A stretch of DNA of 41,395 bases from an uncultured Collinsella sp. (GTDB lineage Bacteria > Actinomycetota > Coriobacteriia > Coriobacteriales > Coriobacteriaceae): the NCBI GenBank assembly GCA_958418185.1, contig CATZEP010000006.1, positions 1-41,395 of the forward strand, read 5' to 3'. A program made the position numbers and the translations under genes. Positions within the stretch are counted from its first letter, which is position 1. Each line of letters begins with the position of its first letter. Positions 1-7,781 of this stretch are shown here, piece by piece. The notes beneath the pieces were generated by a model. It made no database searches, had not been told where the DNA came from, and saw only the letters and a program-made list of their open reading frames with translations.

Positions 1-10
1 TGAAAGAGGA

Positions 11-35
11 GGGCATAGGCCTTCTGGCCATGCCC
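11..35. repeat. small inverted repeat at window edge
   Basis: GGGCATAGGCC and GGCCATGCCC pair around a short TTCT loop, with one bulged base. It lies downstream of the minus-strand dehydrogenase and may be a terminator for a gene outside the window. No clear T-run is seen. Confidence 0.4.
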
Positions 36-86
36 GACGATTGAAAGGCAGATTGCCGTCCAGACGGGTTCGCAGCGTCGACCGGT

Positions 87-110
87 CCGCCGTTCGTTAG
101 AACGGCGGAA
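87..110. terminator. hairpin downstream of the hydroxyacid dehydrogenase
   Basis: CCGCCGTTC and GAACGGCGG form a tight stem with a 4-6 nt loop, directly after the stop codon of the minus-strand gene at 113. There is no long U-tract on either strand, so termination is likely but not proven. Confidence 0.45.
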
Positions 111-112
111 CC

Positions 113-1048
113 CTAGTGTTCGATCCAACGGCGGAGCGTCTCACCCGCTTGCAGATGACGCAAGTTCTCCGCGGCAATGTCGACCACATTGTTGAGCGTA
201 GCCTCCAAGTGGAACCAGCCCGAGATATGCGGCGTAATGAGCATGTTAGGCGCATCCCACAGGGGGCTTGTCTCAGGCAGCGGCTCGGGGTCGGTGACGT
301 CGACCGCGGCGCCGGCGAGATGTCCCGACTCCAGAGCGGCAACTAAATCGTCGGCAACCGCAAGATCGCCGCGGCCGCCGTTGGCAAAGAAGGCACCCGG
401 CCTCATCGCGGCGAAGAACTCGGCGTTCGCCAGGCCGCGGGTCTCGGGCGTGCTGGGCATAAAGGATGCGACGACGTCCGCCTCGGCCAGGCGCTCAGGC
501 AGGGCATCCATGCCGTCCATGTCCTCAAACACAATGGGGTAGACGAGCGGATGGCGCTTGATGCCGCGGACGTGCGCACCCATACTGCGGCAGAGCGTGG
601 CAAAGTGGCCGCCGATATCGCCCGCGCCCAGCACCAGCACGTTGGCGTTATTGAGCGAGGTAACCGGGCCCAAATCCTCCCAGCGATGCTCGCGCTGCAA
701 GTCCTGGTAGCCGGGCAGGCGCTTCATCATGGAAAGGACCATGGCAAACATGTGCTCGCTTACGGCCTGGCCGTAGGCGCCCACCGAGCAAGACAATTTG
801 GCGTCGACCGGCACGGTGCCGGCGGCCAAGTAATCGTCATAGCCAGCGGTCTGCAATTGCAACAGCTGGAGATGTTCGCATGCCGTGAGCATGTCAGGGT
901 CGATGTTGCCCAAGATCACGTCGGCATCGGCGACCTGCTCGCGCGTGGCGGCGTCGGAGCTCGTGTAGATAAAGTCCTCGCCCGGAGCGCTCGACTCAAG
1001 AATTGCGCGATGGCGGTCATTGACGGGCAGCAAAACCAGGATGTTCAC
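113..1048 (-). CDS. D-2-hydroxyacid dehydrogenase, NAD-binding
   Basis: This is a cytosolic NAD(P)-dependent 2-hydroxyacid dehydrogenase that interconverts a 2-oxoacid and a D-2-hydroxyacid; the substrate cannot be read from sequence. The Rossmann motif VLGAGDIGG lies near the middle. The family's catalytic Arg, Glu and His appear in NGGRGD, DPEPLP and ITPHISG. I chose the GTG start at 1048 (311 aa) because GGAGAGG precedes it and the protein then begins with the expected NILVLLPV strand. The frame stays open further upstream, but those extra residues are encoded by a repeated intergenic hairpin (1069-1101) that recurs near 17800 outside any gene. The neighbours do not indicate a pathway. Confidence 0.88.
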   Translation of the reverse strand: MNILVLLPVNDRHRAILESSAPGEDFIYTSSDAATREQVADADVILGNIDPDMLTACEHLQLLQLQTAGYDDYLAAGTVPVDAKLSCSVGAYGQAVSEHMFAMVLSMMKRLPGYQDLQREHRWEDLGPVTSLNNANVLVLGAGDIGGHFATLCRSMGAHVRGIKRHPLVYPIVFEDMDGMDALPERLAEADVVASFMPSTPETRGLANAEFFAAMRPGAFFANGGRGDLAVADDLVAALESGHLAGAAVDVTDPEPLPETSPLWDAPNMLITPHISGWFHLEATLNNVVDIAAENLRHLQAGETLRRWIEH

Positions 1049-1068
1049 AAGCAGTCCTCTCCGCTCGA

Positions 1069-1101
1069 CCTGCCAAAAGGGGACAGGTTTATTTTGGCAG
1101 G
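1069..1101. repeat. GGGGACAGG-core palindrome, copy 1
   Basis: Arms CCTGCCAAAA and TTTTGGCAGG flank the core GGGGACAGGTTTA. The copy at 17792 has nearly the same sequence, and the match continues about 20 nt past the right arm. It resembles REP-type elements; see the findings. Confidence 0.75.
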
Positions 1102-1125
1102 TTTTATCAGGCAAAACGTTCAAAT

Positions 1126-1170
1126 AAAAACGCCGGATGCAAGACGAGCGTGCCCGTCAGCATCCGGCGC
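1126..1170 (-). terminator. terminator of the methionine aminopeptidase gene
   Basis: CGCCGGATGC at 1131 pairs with GCATCCGGCG at 1160. On the minus strand the stem is followed by TTTTTATTTG, giving a typical intrinsic terminator just after the stop codon at 1179. Confidence 0.8.
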
Positions 1171-1178
1171 ATCCACGG

Positions 1179-2066
1179 CTACCAGCTCAGCAGCTCGTAG
1201 CCGTCCTCGGTCACCACGAGCTGTACCTCGCACTGGGCCGAATCGCTGCCGTCCTTGGTGCGCACGCACCAGCCGTCACCCTTGCTAATCTTGATGTCGG
1301 GCGATCCGGCATTGACCATGGGCTCGATGGTAAAGACCATGCCCGGAGCCATGATGGTGTCCACATCGGGTGCCTCGGTGGTAAAGCCCACAAACGGGTC
1401 CTCGTGGAACTCCTTACCGATGCCGTGTCCGCCGTACTCGCGCACCACGCTAAAGCCGGCGCCCTCGACCGTCTTTTGCACGGCCTCGGCCATAACGGAC
1501 AGCGGCAGCCACGGCTTGACGGCCGCCAGACCCGCCTCCACGCTGGCGCGGGTGACGTCGACCAGGCGCTGGCGCTCGGCAGAGACCTCGCCGATGCAGA
1601 ACATGCGGCTCGAGTCGCTAAAGTAGCCGTCAAGAATCGTGGAGCAGTCGACGTTGATGATGTCGCCCTCGTGCAGCACGTCCGTATCGCAGGGGATACC
1701 GTGACAGACCACGTCGTTGATCGAGGTGCACACACTCTTGGGGTAGCCCTCGTAGTTGAGGTCGGCCGGCGTGCCACCGTGCTCGACGGTGTAGTCGTAG
1801 ATCATCTGGTCGATCTGGTTGGTGGTCATGCCCGCGGCGATGTGCTCACCTACGTAGTCGAGTACGCCCACGTTGATGGCTGCCGAGCGTTTGATGCCCT
1901 CGATATCGGCGGGCGTCTTGTAGAGCGTACGGGGCAGAACCTCCCAGCCCTCCTCCCACAGGCGCTCGAGGCGCTCGTCGAAGGCGCTGTGGCATTTCTT
2001 GTACTTCTTGCCGCTGCCGCACCAGCAAGCGTCGTTGCGGCCAGGCACGGGTCCTTTGTCATACAT
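1179..2066 (-). CDS. map: type I methionine aminopeptidase with SEC-C motif
   Basis: The enzyme removes the initiator methionine from nascent proteins. The N-terminus carries a SEC-C zinc motif (RNDACWCGSGKKYKKCH, residues about 10-26), followed by the pita-bread catalytic domain. Metal ligands are visible as the two Asp in NVDCS and DSSRMF regions, His in GGHGIG, Glu in FTIEPM and Glu in CEVQLV. Its 295 aa length fits the SEC-C-bearing class; the minimal bacterial enzyme is about 250 aa. The SEC-C motif is known from SecA and from some MetAPs, where it probably aids ribosome association. ATG at 2066 is preceded by AAAGGAAG. The gene appears monocistronic, with its own terminator. Confidence 0.95.
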   Translation of the reverse strand: MYDKGPVPGRNDACWCGSGKKYKKCHSAFDERLERLWEEGWEVLPRTLYKTPADIEGIKRSAAINVGVLDYVGEHIAAGMTTNQIDQMIYDYTVEHGGTPADLNYEGYPKSVCTSINDVVCHGIPCDTDVLHEGDIINVDCSTILDGYFSDSSRMFCIGEVSAERQRLVDVTRASVEAGLAAVKPWLPLSVMAEAVQKTVEGAGFSVVREYGGHGIGKEFHEDPFVGFTTEAPDVDTIMAPGMVFTIEPMVNAGSPDIKISKGDGWCVRTKDGSDSAQCEVQLVVTEDGYELLSW

Positions 2067-2118
2067 GGCTAACTTCCTTTCATCCGCAGCTAGTATAGCC
2101 CACCCACGCGTCCATAAA

Positions 2119-2185
2119 AGTTGCGGTGATATAGTTCCGATTTAAGCGGTTTAACAGCATAAATAGGAACTATATCACCGCAACT
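2119..2185. repeat. perfect 20-nt inverted repeat with 27-nt loop
   Basis: AGTTGCGGTGATATAGTTCC at 2119-2138 is exactly complementary to 2166-2185. It lies between the start of the aminopeptidase gene and the end of the radical SAM gene. No U-tract follows on either strand, so it is not a standard terminator. Confidence 0.8.
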
Positions 2186-2226
2186 GATGGAGCGGGATGG
2201 CTGACACTAGCTGCTGCGTGGTTTTG

Positions 2227-3003
2227 CTAGTAGCTCACCTGGCAGGGAATGCCGAGGGCGCGCACGCGTGCGGCAATGGCGTCGAGTACCTCAGGTGCTG
2301 CTTTGGCAAGGCCAGCGACCGGCGTCTCGCGTGCGACGGTGTAGATGGTCGCCTCCTGCGGGCGAATGCGCTCGAGCGCCGCGAGCCAAGGACCAACGTA
2401 CTCCTCACCGGTGTTGTCGATGAGCCTGCCCTGATACTCGCCGGTCAAAAAGATCGTCTGGATAATGACATGACCGTCAAAGCTTGCGAACGTCTCGATC
2501 TGGTGCTCCACATCGTAGGGGCCAACAGGCTGATCGAGCAGCTGGATAAACGCCGGGTCGACGGTATCGAGCTTGAGGATATTGTCGTCGACCATCATGA
2601 GCGCATCGTGCACCTGGGGACGGTCGGCGCGTGTGCCGTTGGAGAGCACGGCAATCTTGGTGTTTGGGGCCAGCTGATCGCGAAGCGCGACGGCACCGGC
2701 GATGGTCTGCGGAAACTCCGGCGCGGCGGTGGGCTCGCCATTGCCGGCAAACGTGATTACATCGGGCAGCTCACCCTCGATTACCATCTCGTGCAGCTTG
2801 GCCTCGAGTGCGTCGAGCACCACGGCAGCCGTGTTATACGGCTCGTGGCAGGGGCGCTCGGCGTTGAGGCCGTTCTCGCAGTAGATGCAGTCGAACGTGC
2901 AGATTTTGCCGCTCGCCGGCATCATGTTGACGCCGAGCGAAAGGCCCAGGCGACGGCTGCGGACGGGCCCAAAGATGGGGCTGGCATTTAAAAACGTAGA
3001 CAT
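2227..3003 (-). CDS. radical SAM protein, COG0731-like
   Basis: The cluster motif CTFDCIYC (CX3CX2C) near residue 37 would bind the SAM-ligated 4Fe-4S cluster, and FAGNGEPT is a GEP-like motif seen in radical SAM enzymes. The compact layout, with no SPASM or other C-terminal iron-sulfur extension, resembles the COG0731 Fe-S oxidoreductases (related to wyosine-synthesis enzymes), whose bacterial substrates are mostly unknown. I chose the ATG at 3003 (258 aa) because AAGGAG sits 9 nt upstream; the in-frame ATG two codons earlier is too close to that site. No precursor peptide or partner gene lies next to it. Confidence 0.85.
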   Translation of the reverse strand: MSTFLNASPIFGPVRSRRLGLSLGVNMMPASGKICTFDCIYCENGLNAERPCHEPYNTAAVVLDALEAKLHEMVIEGELPDVITFAGNGEPTAAPEFPQTIAGAVALRDQLAPNTKIAVLSNGTRADRPQVHDALMMVDDNILKLDTVDPAFIQLLDQPVGPYDVEHQIETFASFDGHVIIQTIFLTGEYQGRLIDNTGEEYVGPWLAALERIRPQEATIYTVARETPVAGLAKAAPEVLDAIAARVRALGIPCQVSY

Positions 3004-3238
3004 AGGCATATGCTCCTTGGGACAGTTGAGCTTAAGCATAGCATCGGCCTTCATGTGGGTCGCGGGTTTGGGTGCTGTTGTTTAGGCAGAAACCTTGCAA
3101 TCGAGTGAGTTTCCGAAACCCTGTCATGAAAGAGTGCGAGTCGGGTACAGTAAGCGCATTCATGTACGCACAAAATGACGCCATCTGGCCAAGCCGCACC
3201 CCGGCACGGTCTGGTGGTGTTGACGATGGGACCACAGT

Positions 3239-4036
3239 ATGGATTTTACGGTCGAGAATGCAGGCACTACGATCGCCTGCCGCGAGTATGCTGGCGTGGA
3301 TGTATCGTCCGATGCACCCGCCTTGGTGTGCGTGCACGGTGCGTGTGTCGATGGTGTCTTTTTTGACGGCATCGCCCGCGAGCTCGCCTGCGACTATCGC
3401 GTCATTGCCTACGACCGCCGCGGTTGCGGCGAGAGCGGCGACGCTGCAGACGGACGCTACGACCTCGCCGCCCAGGCCGCCGACCTGCAGGCCGTTATCG
3501 AGCATATTGGCGCTCCGGCAAACGTGCTCGCGCACAGTGCCGGTACGCTGGTGGCCCTGGAGCTTCTCCGTGCAAACCCCGCCATAATCTCGCGTGCGAT
3601 TCTGCATGAACCCGCCGTGACGGATGAGGGTGCCGGTCTGGGCGCGGCCCCGGTTTTGCTCGAGATGATCGCCGCGGGGAAGGTCTCCAGGGCATTACGG
3701 GCCTTTCTGGGTGCCATCGGCGATCCGGACCCCGAAGCTCCCAGAACAACCGAGGCAGAAGCCAAGCATGCCCTGCGCAACGGCCGTAGTTTCATGGCAA
3801 ACGAATACGGGATCACTATGACCTGCGTTCCCGATTGGGATAGCGTTCGTGCGTCAAAAACGGTGGCCGCCGTGCTCCTGGGCGAGCTCTCGATTGGCAC
3901 GCCTCGCGAGGCGGGCACGAGGATAGCGGCTGAGCTTTTGGACTGTCCACTCGTAATGGTTCCCGGCGCGCACAACGGCCTGCGCGATCGCCCGGCAGCG
4001 GCTGCCCGGGCTGTCCGCGGCATCCTGGGGCTCTAA
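3239..4036 (+). CDS. alpha/beta hydrolase
   Basis: This is a 265 aa single-domain alpha/beta-hydrolase. VCVHGAC supplies the oxyanion-hole HG, AHSAG (residues about 100-104) the nucleophilic serine elbow, and GAHNG near the C-terminus the catalytic histidine. The catalytic acid is not obvious by eye. There is no signal peptide, so it is probably cytosolic. The gene stands alone, divergent from the radical SAM gene at 3003 and ahead of the signalling gene at 4247. The ATG at 3239 has only a weak upstream purine stretch (GATGGGA). The substrate cannot be inferred. Confidence 0.85.
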   Translation: MDFTVENAGTTIACREYAGVDVSSDAPALVCVHGACVDGVFFDGIARELACDYRVIAYDRRGCGESGDAADGRYDLAAQAADLQAVIEHIGAPANVLAHSAGTLVALELLRANPAIISRAILHEPAVTDEGAGLGAAPVLLEMIAAGKVSRALRAFLGAIGDPDPEAPRTTEAEAKHALRNGRSFMANEYGITMTCVPDWDSVRASKTVAAVLLGELSIGTPREAGTRIAAELLDCPLVMVPGAHNGLRDRPAAAARAVRGILGL

Positions 4037-4186
4037 CAGCTGTAAAAAACAAAACAGGCTTCACTCGCAAACGTTTCGGCTGCGTTAACAAATGTGCTCA
4101 AAACCTCACGTCTGCGGCTTCAATCGCGCCGTCTGCCAACTCATAAAAATGTAACAGCATTCACGTGCCTACCTGCATCGACAAGG

Positions 4187-4202
4187 TGTTACCCTTGTAA
4201 CA
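4187..4202. promoter_or_regulatory. possible operator: TGTTAC-N4-GTAACA
   Basis: A perfect inverted repeat with 6-nt arms lies 45 nt upstream of the chosen start at 4247, and a further GTAACA half-site occurs at 4151. This supports the region being regulatory rather than coding. The regulator is unknown. Confidence 0.35.
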
Positions 4203-4246
4203 TTTGGAACCCACCGCTCCATGCGAAACTATCGAAAGGGCCCCAT

Positions 4247-6127
4247 ATGCTCAATAGTCACGAGGTCAATCTAACCGACGAGGAGGCTGCCGCCGAGGTC
4301 GCCCGTGTCGCGAAGACCTACCCCGTGGTACGTTTGCTGTCGGCCGATCAGATTAAGAGCGAGCCCAACTGCCTGCTCGCCGGCGATCGCTGCCCTTGTC
4401 TGCGTCAGTCGAGTCTTGAGGTCTTGACAGATTCCGATGAGGTGTCGGAGCAACTGCTCAACGATGGCGTTGAGTACCGCGCCCATCTGCGCCCTCTGAA
4501 GGTCGAGGGCAAGCCTCACGTCCTGCTGATGGTGCGTCCGATCGATGAGCAAGAGGCCGCAGAAGAGGACCTTGTCTACACCGACGTGCTGACGAGCGTG
4601 CACAATCGCCGATATTACGAGGAAAAGCTCCGAAGCGCCCGCATGAATGCCGGCGTTGCGATGATCGACCTTGATGATTTTAGGGTCTTCAACGACACGT
4701 GTGGCCGTCATGCCGGCGACCTTGCGCTCGGTGCTGTGGCGACAGCCATACGCAGCGGAATTCGTTCGACTGACGAGCTTGTGCGCTATGGCTGCGACAA
4801 GTTTGTGGTCGTCATGCCCAATATTCCCTCCGATGACTTCACCCGTCGCCTGCATCAGGTATCCGATGCCGTTCATTCCACGATTATTCCGGGCCATGAG
4901 TACGTGAGCTTGACGGCATGTGTTGGTGGCGTTCGCATTCATGGCGAGACGGTCGATGGGGGCGTTGGCCGCGCTGTCCAGTTACTGAGCCGCGCTAAGG
5001 CAAAAGCCGGTACGGTCGTGACCGATGCCGATTCCATCGAGGCCTTCCAAAGCGAAAAGCCATTGGTGCTTATCGCCGATGACTCCGAGATGAACCGAGC
5101 CATTCTCAACGAGATGCTCAAGGACGAGTATTGCATCCTCGAGGCCGACAACGGTCGTACGGCGCTCGACATGGTCGACCGCTATGGCGATGAGTTGTCG
5201 CTCGTGCTGCTGGACATTGTCATGCCGGGCATAAGTGGCTTTGAGGTGCTGGCCGATCTGTCGCGCCGATCGGGTATCGATAATCTGCCTGTCATCATGA
5301 TTTCGAGCGAAGATTCCGATGATGCGGTTTTGCGCGCGTACGAGCTGGGCGCCTCGGACTATATCAACCGCCCGTTTGACTCCCGTGTCGTGCGCCGCCG
5401 TGTAAGCAACACCATCCGCCTATACGCCAAACAGCGCCGCCTGACGAACCTGCTGTCCCAGCAGTACAACGAGCGCGTCAAGAACAGTCGCATGCTCATC
5501 GACATCATGGCCGGCGTCATGGAGCTTCGCAACGGCGAGAGCGGCAGGCACGTTACGAACATCGAAAAGCTGACCGAGCTGCTGCTTGGCTGTCTGGTCC
5601 AGCGTAGCGGCGCGATCTCCCTCGACAATGAGGAGCGCTCCACGATCGCCCTGGCTTCGGCGCTGCACGATATCGGCAAGATGTCGATTGACGATGCGAT
5701 TCTCAACAAACCCGGACGCCTTACGCCCGAGGAATTCGAGATTATGAAGACGCATACCACGATCGGCGCCGACATGTTGCTTGAGCTGGGTAGCCATCAC
5801 GCCGGCAATGCGCTTATGGAATATGCGTGCCAGATTGCGCGTTGGCATCACGAGCGCTGGGACGGCAAGGGGTATCCCGATGGCCTTAAGGGCGACGAAA
5901 TTCCCATTGCCGCACAGGTGGTTTCGGTGGCCGACGTGTACGATGCGCTGACGAGCGTGCGCGTGTACAAGGATGCCATCCCGCACGAGGAGGCTATCCA
6001 GATGATCCTGGACGGTAAGTGCGGTACCTTTAACCCGCTGCTTCTCGATTGCCTGCTCGAGGTGCAGGACCAAATTGCCGAGACGTTGGCACGCCCCGCT
6101 GACGTCGTCGCGTTTCCCACGATTTAG
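4247..6127 (+). CDS. degenerate GGDEF - REC - HD-GYP signalling protein
   Basis: The 626 aa protein has three parts. Residues about 115-260 form a GGDEF-like domain whose signature reads YGCDKF (about 181-186), so cyclase activity is probably lost. Residues about 273-395 are a response-regulator receiver (IADDSEMN acidic pair, LLDIVMPG phospho-Asp), with the usual Lys replaced by Arg in NRPFD. The C-terminal HD-GYP domain has HDIGK (about 474), HHERWDGKGYPDGL (about 533) and VADVYDALTS, all intact, so it is a likely cyclic-di-GMP phosphodiesterase. I took the ATG at 4247 because GAAAGGG precedes it; the longer reading frame from 4094 runs through an operator-like palindrome. An HPt gene follows 23 nt later, which suggests a phosphorelay input, but no histidine kinase is in the window. 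Confidence 0.88.
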   Translation: MLNSHEVNLTDEEAAAEVARVAKTYPVVRLLSADQIKSEPNCLLAGDRCPCLRQSSLEVLTDSDEVSEQLLNDGVEYRAHLRPLKVEGKPHVLLMVRPIDEQEAAEEDLVYTDVLTSVHNRRYYEEKLRSARMNAGVAMIDLDDFRVFNDTCGRHAGDLALGAVATAIRSGIRSTDELVRYGCDKFVVVMPNIPSDDFTRRLHQVSDAVHSTIIPGHEYVSLTACVGGVRIHGETVDGGVGRAVQLLSRAKAKAGTVVTDADSIEAFQSEKPLVLIADDSEMNRAILNEMLKDEYCILEADNGRTALDMVDRYGDELSLVLLDIVMPGISGFEVLADLSRRSGIDNLPVIMISSEDSDDAVLRAYELGASDYINRPFDSRVVRRRVSNTIRLYAKQRRLTNLLSQQYNERVKNSRMLIDIMAGVMELRNGESGRHVTNIEKLTELLLGCLVQRSGAISLDNEERSTIALASALHDIGKMSIDDAILNKPGRLTPEEFEIMKTHTTIGADMLLELGSHHAGNALMEYACQIARWHHERWDGKGYPDGLKGDEIPIAAQVVSVADVYDALTSVRVYKDAIPHEEAIQMILDGKCGTFNPLLLDCLLEVQDQIAETLARPADVVAFPTI

Positions 6128-6150
6128 TTTGACCAAAGGAGTTTTAACCC

Positions 6151-6507
6151 ATGATTTCCATGCGTGAGGCGTATGAGAAGATCGGCGCTAATTATGATGA
6201 CGCGTGTGCTCGGCTGATGGGCGGGGAAATGCTTGCCCGCTTTGCCCTCAAGTTTTTAGATGACGAGAGCATGGACAGGTTGGAGGCTGCCATGGCGGCA
6301 GGAGACGCTGAGGAAGCGTTTATGGCAGCGCACACGCTCAAGGGCGTGAGCCAGAACCTGGGATTCGATAATCTGTACGAGCCGGCGGTCGTGGTGACCG
6401 AAGCGCTGCGCGGCGCCGATGCCGTTGACGGCGCTCGCGAGGGAATGCATGCGTTGCAGCAGCAATATGCGGCTACGATGTCGGCCCTGCGCGAGGCGGC
6501 CGAATAA
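6151..6507 (+). CDS. HPt domain protein
   Basis: This is a stand-alone histidine phosphotransfer protein of 118 aa. The phospho-acceptor motif AAHTLKGVSQNLG (His near residue 60) sits on a predicted four-helix bundle of about the right size. AAAGGAG lies upstream of the ATG. It follows the REC/HD-GYP gene by 23 nt, almost certainly in one operon, and probably passes phosphate to or from that receiver domain. The sensor kinase must be encoded elsewhere. Confidence 0.9.
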   Translation: MISMREAYEKIGANYDDACARLMGGEMLARFALKFLDDESMDRLEAAMAAGDAEEAFMAAHTLKGVSQNLGFDNLYEPAVVVTEALRGADAVDGAREGMHALQQQYAATMSALREAAE

Positions 6508-6531
6508 GAGCTTGCGAGCCTTGATGACTAT

Positions 6532-6595
6532 GAGAGTGGATAATCTCCCGTTTTAGGCCCGGTGGTGGCCTCGAAGTGGGAGATTATCCACTCTC
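6532..6595. repeat. perfect 18-nt inverted repeat plus an extra arm
   Basis: GAGAGTGGATAATCTCCC at 6532-6549 is perfectly complementary to 6578-6595, with a 28-nt loop. About 20 nt further on, TCCACTCTCA at 6616 repeats part of the right arm. There is no clear U-tract. It fills the gap between the HPt gene and the accessory island. Confidence 0.8.
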
Positions 6596-6684
6596 GTTCG
6601 ATACGTGTCCAAAAATCCACTCTCACCCCTTCTGATTAGTGAATGGGCTATGCGCACTGGCGGGGCTTTCCGCATGCAATCAAT

Positions 6685-6716
6685 ATCGTTGTTCGATAAA
6701 CTGTTCGAATAACGAT
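6685..6716. promoter_or_regulatory. 32-bp imperfect palindrome upstream of the DUF2975 gene
   Basis: The outer arms ATCGTT and AACGAT and inner TTCGA and TTCGAA halves make an imperfect palindrome 22 nt upstream of the ATG at 6738. Its segment TCGATAAAC recurs in the precursor promoter at 7732-7740. It is a good candidate binding site for the neighbouring HTH protein. Confidence 0.5.
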
Positions 6717-6737
6717 AGAGTCGATGAGGGTGAGTGT

Positions 6738-7298
6738 ATGTCTAACAGCGTTCAGCGTATGGCCAAAGCGGGCGAAAATATCAGGAAGCTTGGCTTTTGC
6801 ATGGCAGCCGTTTTTGCAGGGATGCTCGTCGCTTTTGCCGCGTTGGTTGTTTACGTGATCTGGTATGCGGTTGCAAACGTTGCTTCTGTCGATTCTTTCG
6901 GCGTCGTGACGCTTCTCGATGGCGGGTGCATCGTTATCCCAAGCGGACTGTGCCTGGCACTCGTCGTGGGTATTTCGCTTGTCGTTCTGTGTGGGATCAG
7001 CCGTAACATCTCGCGAGGCGTCTCGCCCTTTACCAAGACGCATGTGCGGCTTATCCGTGTTCTTGCGCTTGCCTTTGCTGTTAACGCCGCGGTTTCGCTT
7101 ATTGGTGCCTGCGGATCGGTCAATCTTACCATTGGTGGGCTGGAGCTTTACGTCGTGCCTCATTCCTTCGTTATTGAGATTTGCCAAGGCGTTGCCTTTG
7201 ATGCGGGGTCGCTTATCGGCGCGGCTGTCTGTCTGTGTATCTCGGTGATCTGGAGTTATGCCTCGCTGCTCCAAGAGCAGTCTGACGAGCTTGTGTAG
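6738..7298 (+). CDS. DUF2975 family membrane protein
   Basis: The 186 aa integral membrane protein has four hydrophobic segments (residues about 18-42, 55-80, 103-125 and 145-172). The polar stretch SRGVSPFTKTHVRLIR between segments two and three is typical of DUF2975. Proteins of this family usually precede a small Cro-type HTH gene, as here, and the molecular role is not established. I chose the ATG at 6738 because GAGGGTGAG precedes it; an earlier ATG at 6639 would place the palindrome inside the coding region. GC content is visibly lower than in the flanking housekeeping genes. Confidence 0.8.
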   Translation: MSNSVQRMAKAGENIRKLGFCMAAVFAGMLVAFAALVVYVIWYAVANVASVDSFGVVTLLDGGCIVIPSGLCLALVVGISLVVLCGISRNISRGVSPFTKTHVRLIRVLALAFAVNAAVSLIGACGSVNLTIGGLELYVVPHSFVIEICQGVAFDAGSLIGAAVCLCISVIWSYASLLQEQSDELV

Positions 7299-7306
7299 GA
7301 GGAAGC

Positions 7307-7636
7307 ATGAGCTATCTCATCATCGAGCTTGAGACGCAGCTGCTTAAGACCGGAAAGACCAGTGCTGATCTGATTCGTGCCACGGGGCATACTCCGGCTA
7401 ATATTTCTAAGCTAAGAAACGGAAAAATTAAAGCTATTCGCCTTAAGACGCTTCTCGATATTTGCGATGAACTTGACTGTCAACCGGGAGATATTATTCG
7501 GCGGGTGAGTGAGAAAGAGCTTGAGGAGCTTATTGTTGAGCGTGCAAAAAATGTCGTGAGACAGATGCGGAATGGTGGAGGCAATGAGTCGTCGCTTCCG
7601 ACATCAGTCTTTGCTGTAGATTTGAGCGACGAGTAG
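7307..7636 (+). CDS. Cro/C1-type HTH regulator
   Basis: This 109 aa DNA-binding protein has an XRE-family HTH of the YozG-like type in residues about 5-65. SADLIRATGHTPANISKLRNGK forms the two helices of the HTH, and LKTLLDICDELDCQPGDIIRR is the characteristic following helix. The C-terminal 40 residues are charged and unassigned. It starts 8 nt after the DUF2975 gene with TAGGAGGAAGC ahead of the ATG, so the two form an operon. It is a candidate repressor of its own operon and of the peptide locus, because a 9-nt motif is shared by both upstream regions. Confidence 0.88.
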   Translation: MSYLIIELETQLLKTGKTSADLIRATGHTPANISKLRNGKIKAIRLKTLLDICDELDCQPGDIIRRVSEKELEELIVERAKNVVRQMRNGGGNESSLPTSVFAVDLSDE

Positions 7637-7670
7637 CATATAGCGAGCAGCTAAAACGAGATATTGGTGT

Positions 7671-7706
7671 GATGGGGCCCGTGTCTAGCGCGGGCCCCAT
7701 CTCTTT
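7671..7706 (+). terminator. terminator of the DUF2975/HTH operon
   Basis: GATGGGGCCCG and CGGGCCCCATC form an 11-bp GC-rich stem with a 9-nt loop, followed by TCTTTAAATT. It separates the regulator operon from the peptide locus. Confidence 0.85.
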
Positions 7707-7714
7707 AAATTATC

Positions 7715-7743
7715 TTGACAAATATAAGTTATCGATAAACAAT
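7715..7743 (+). promoter_or_regulatory. promoter of the Cys-rich peptide gene
   Basis: A consensus -35 TTGACA (7715-7720) is followed 17 nt later by AACAAT (4 of 6 matches to the -10). The spacer holds the palindrome TTATCGATAA (7729-7738). Its TCGATAAAC segment also occurs in the operator-like palindrome at 6685, so a repressor there would block this promoter. Confidence 0.55.
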
Positions 7744-7781
7744 AACACAAAGTAAAAGCGATAATAGAAAGGAGGAACGAT

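Noticed and set aside
1049..1123. Longer start for the hydroxyacid dehydrogenase
   Set aside because: The extra 25 codons are encoded by a repeated intergenic palindrome that recurs at 17792 outside any gene.
2227..3003. A second RiPP maturase
   Set aside because: The protein has no SPASM-type extra cysteines, and no short Cys-rich gene was seen on either side.
4094..4246. A 51-codon N-terminal extension on the HD-GYP protein
   Set aside because: It lacks a ribosome site, has a non-conserved Arg/Cys-rich sequence, and would read through the palindrome at 4187-4202.
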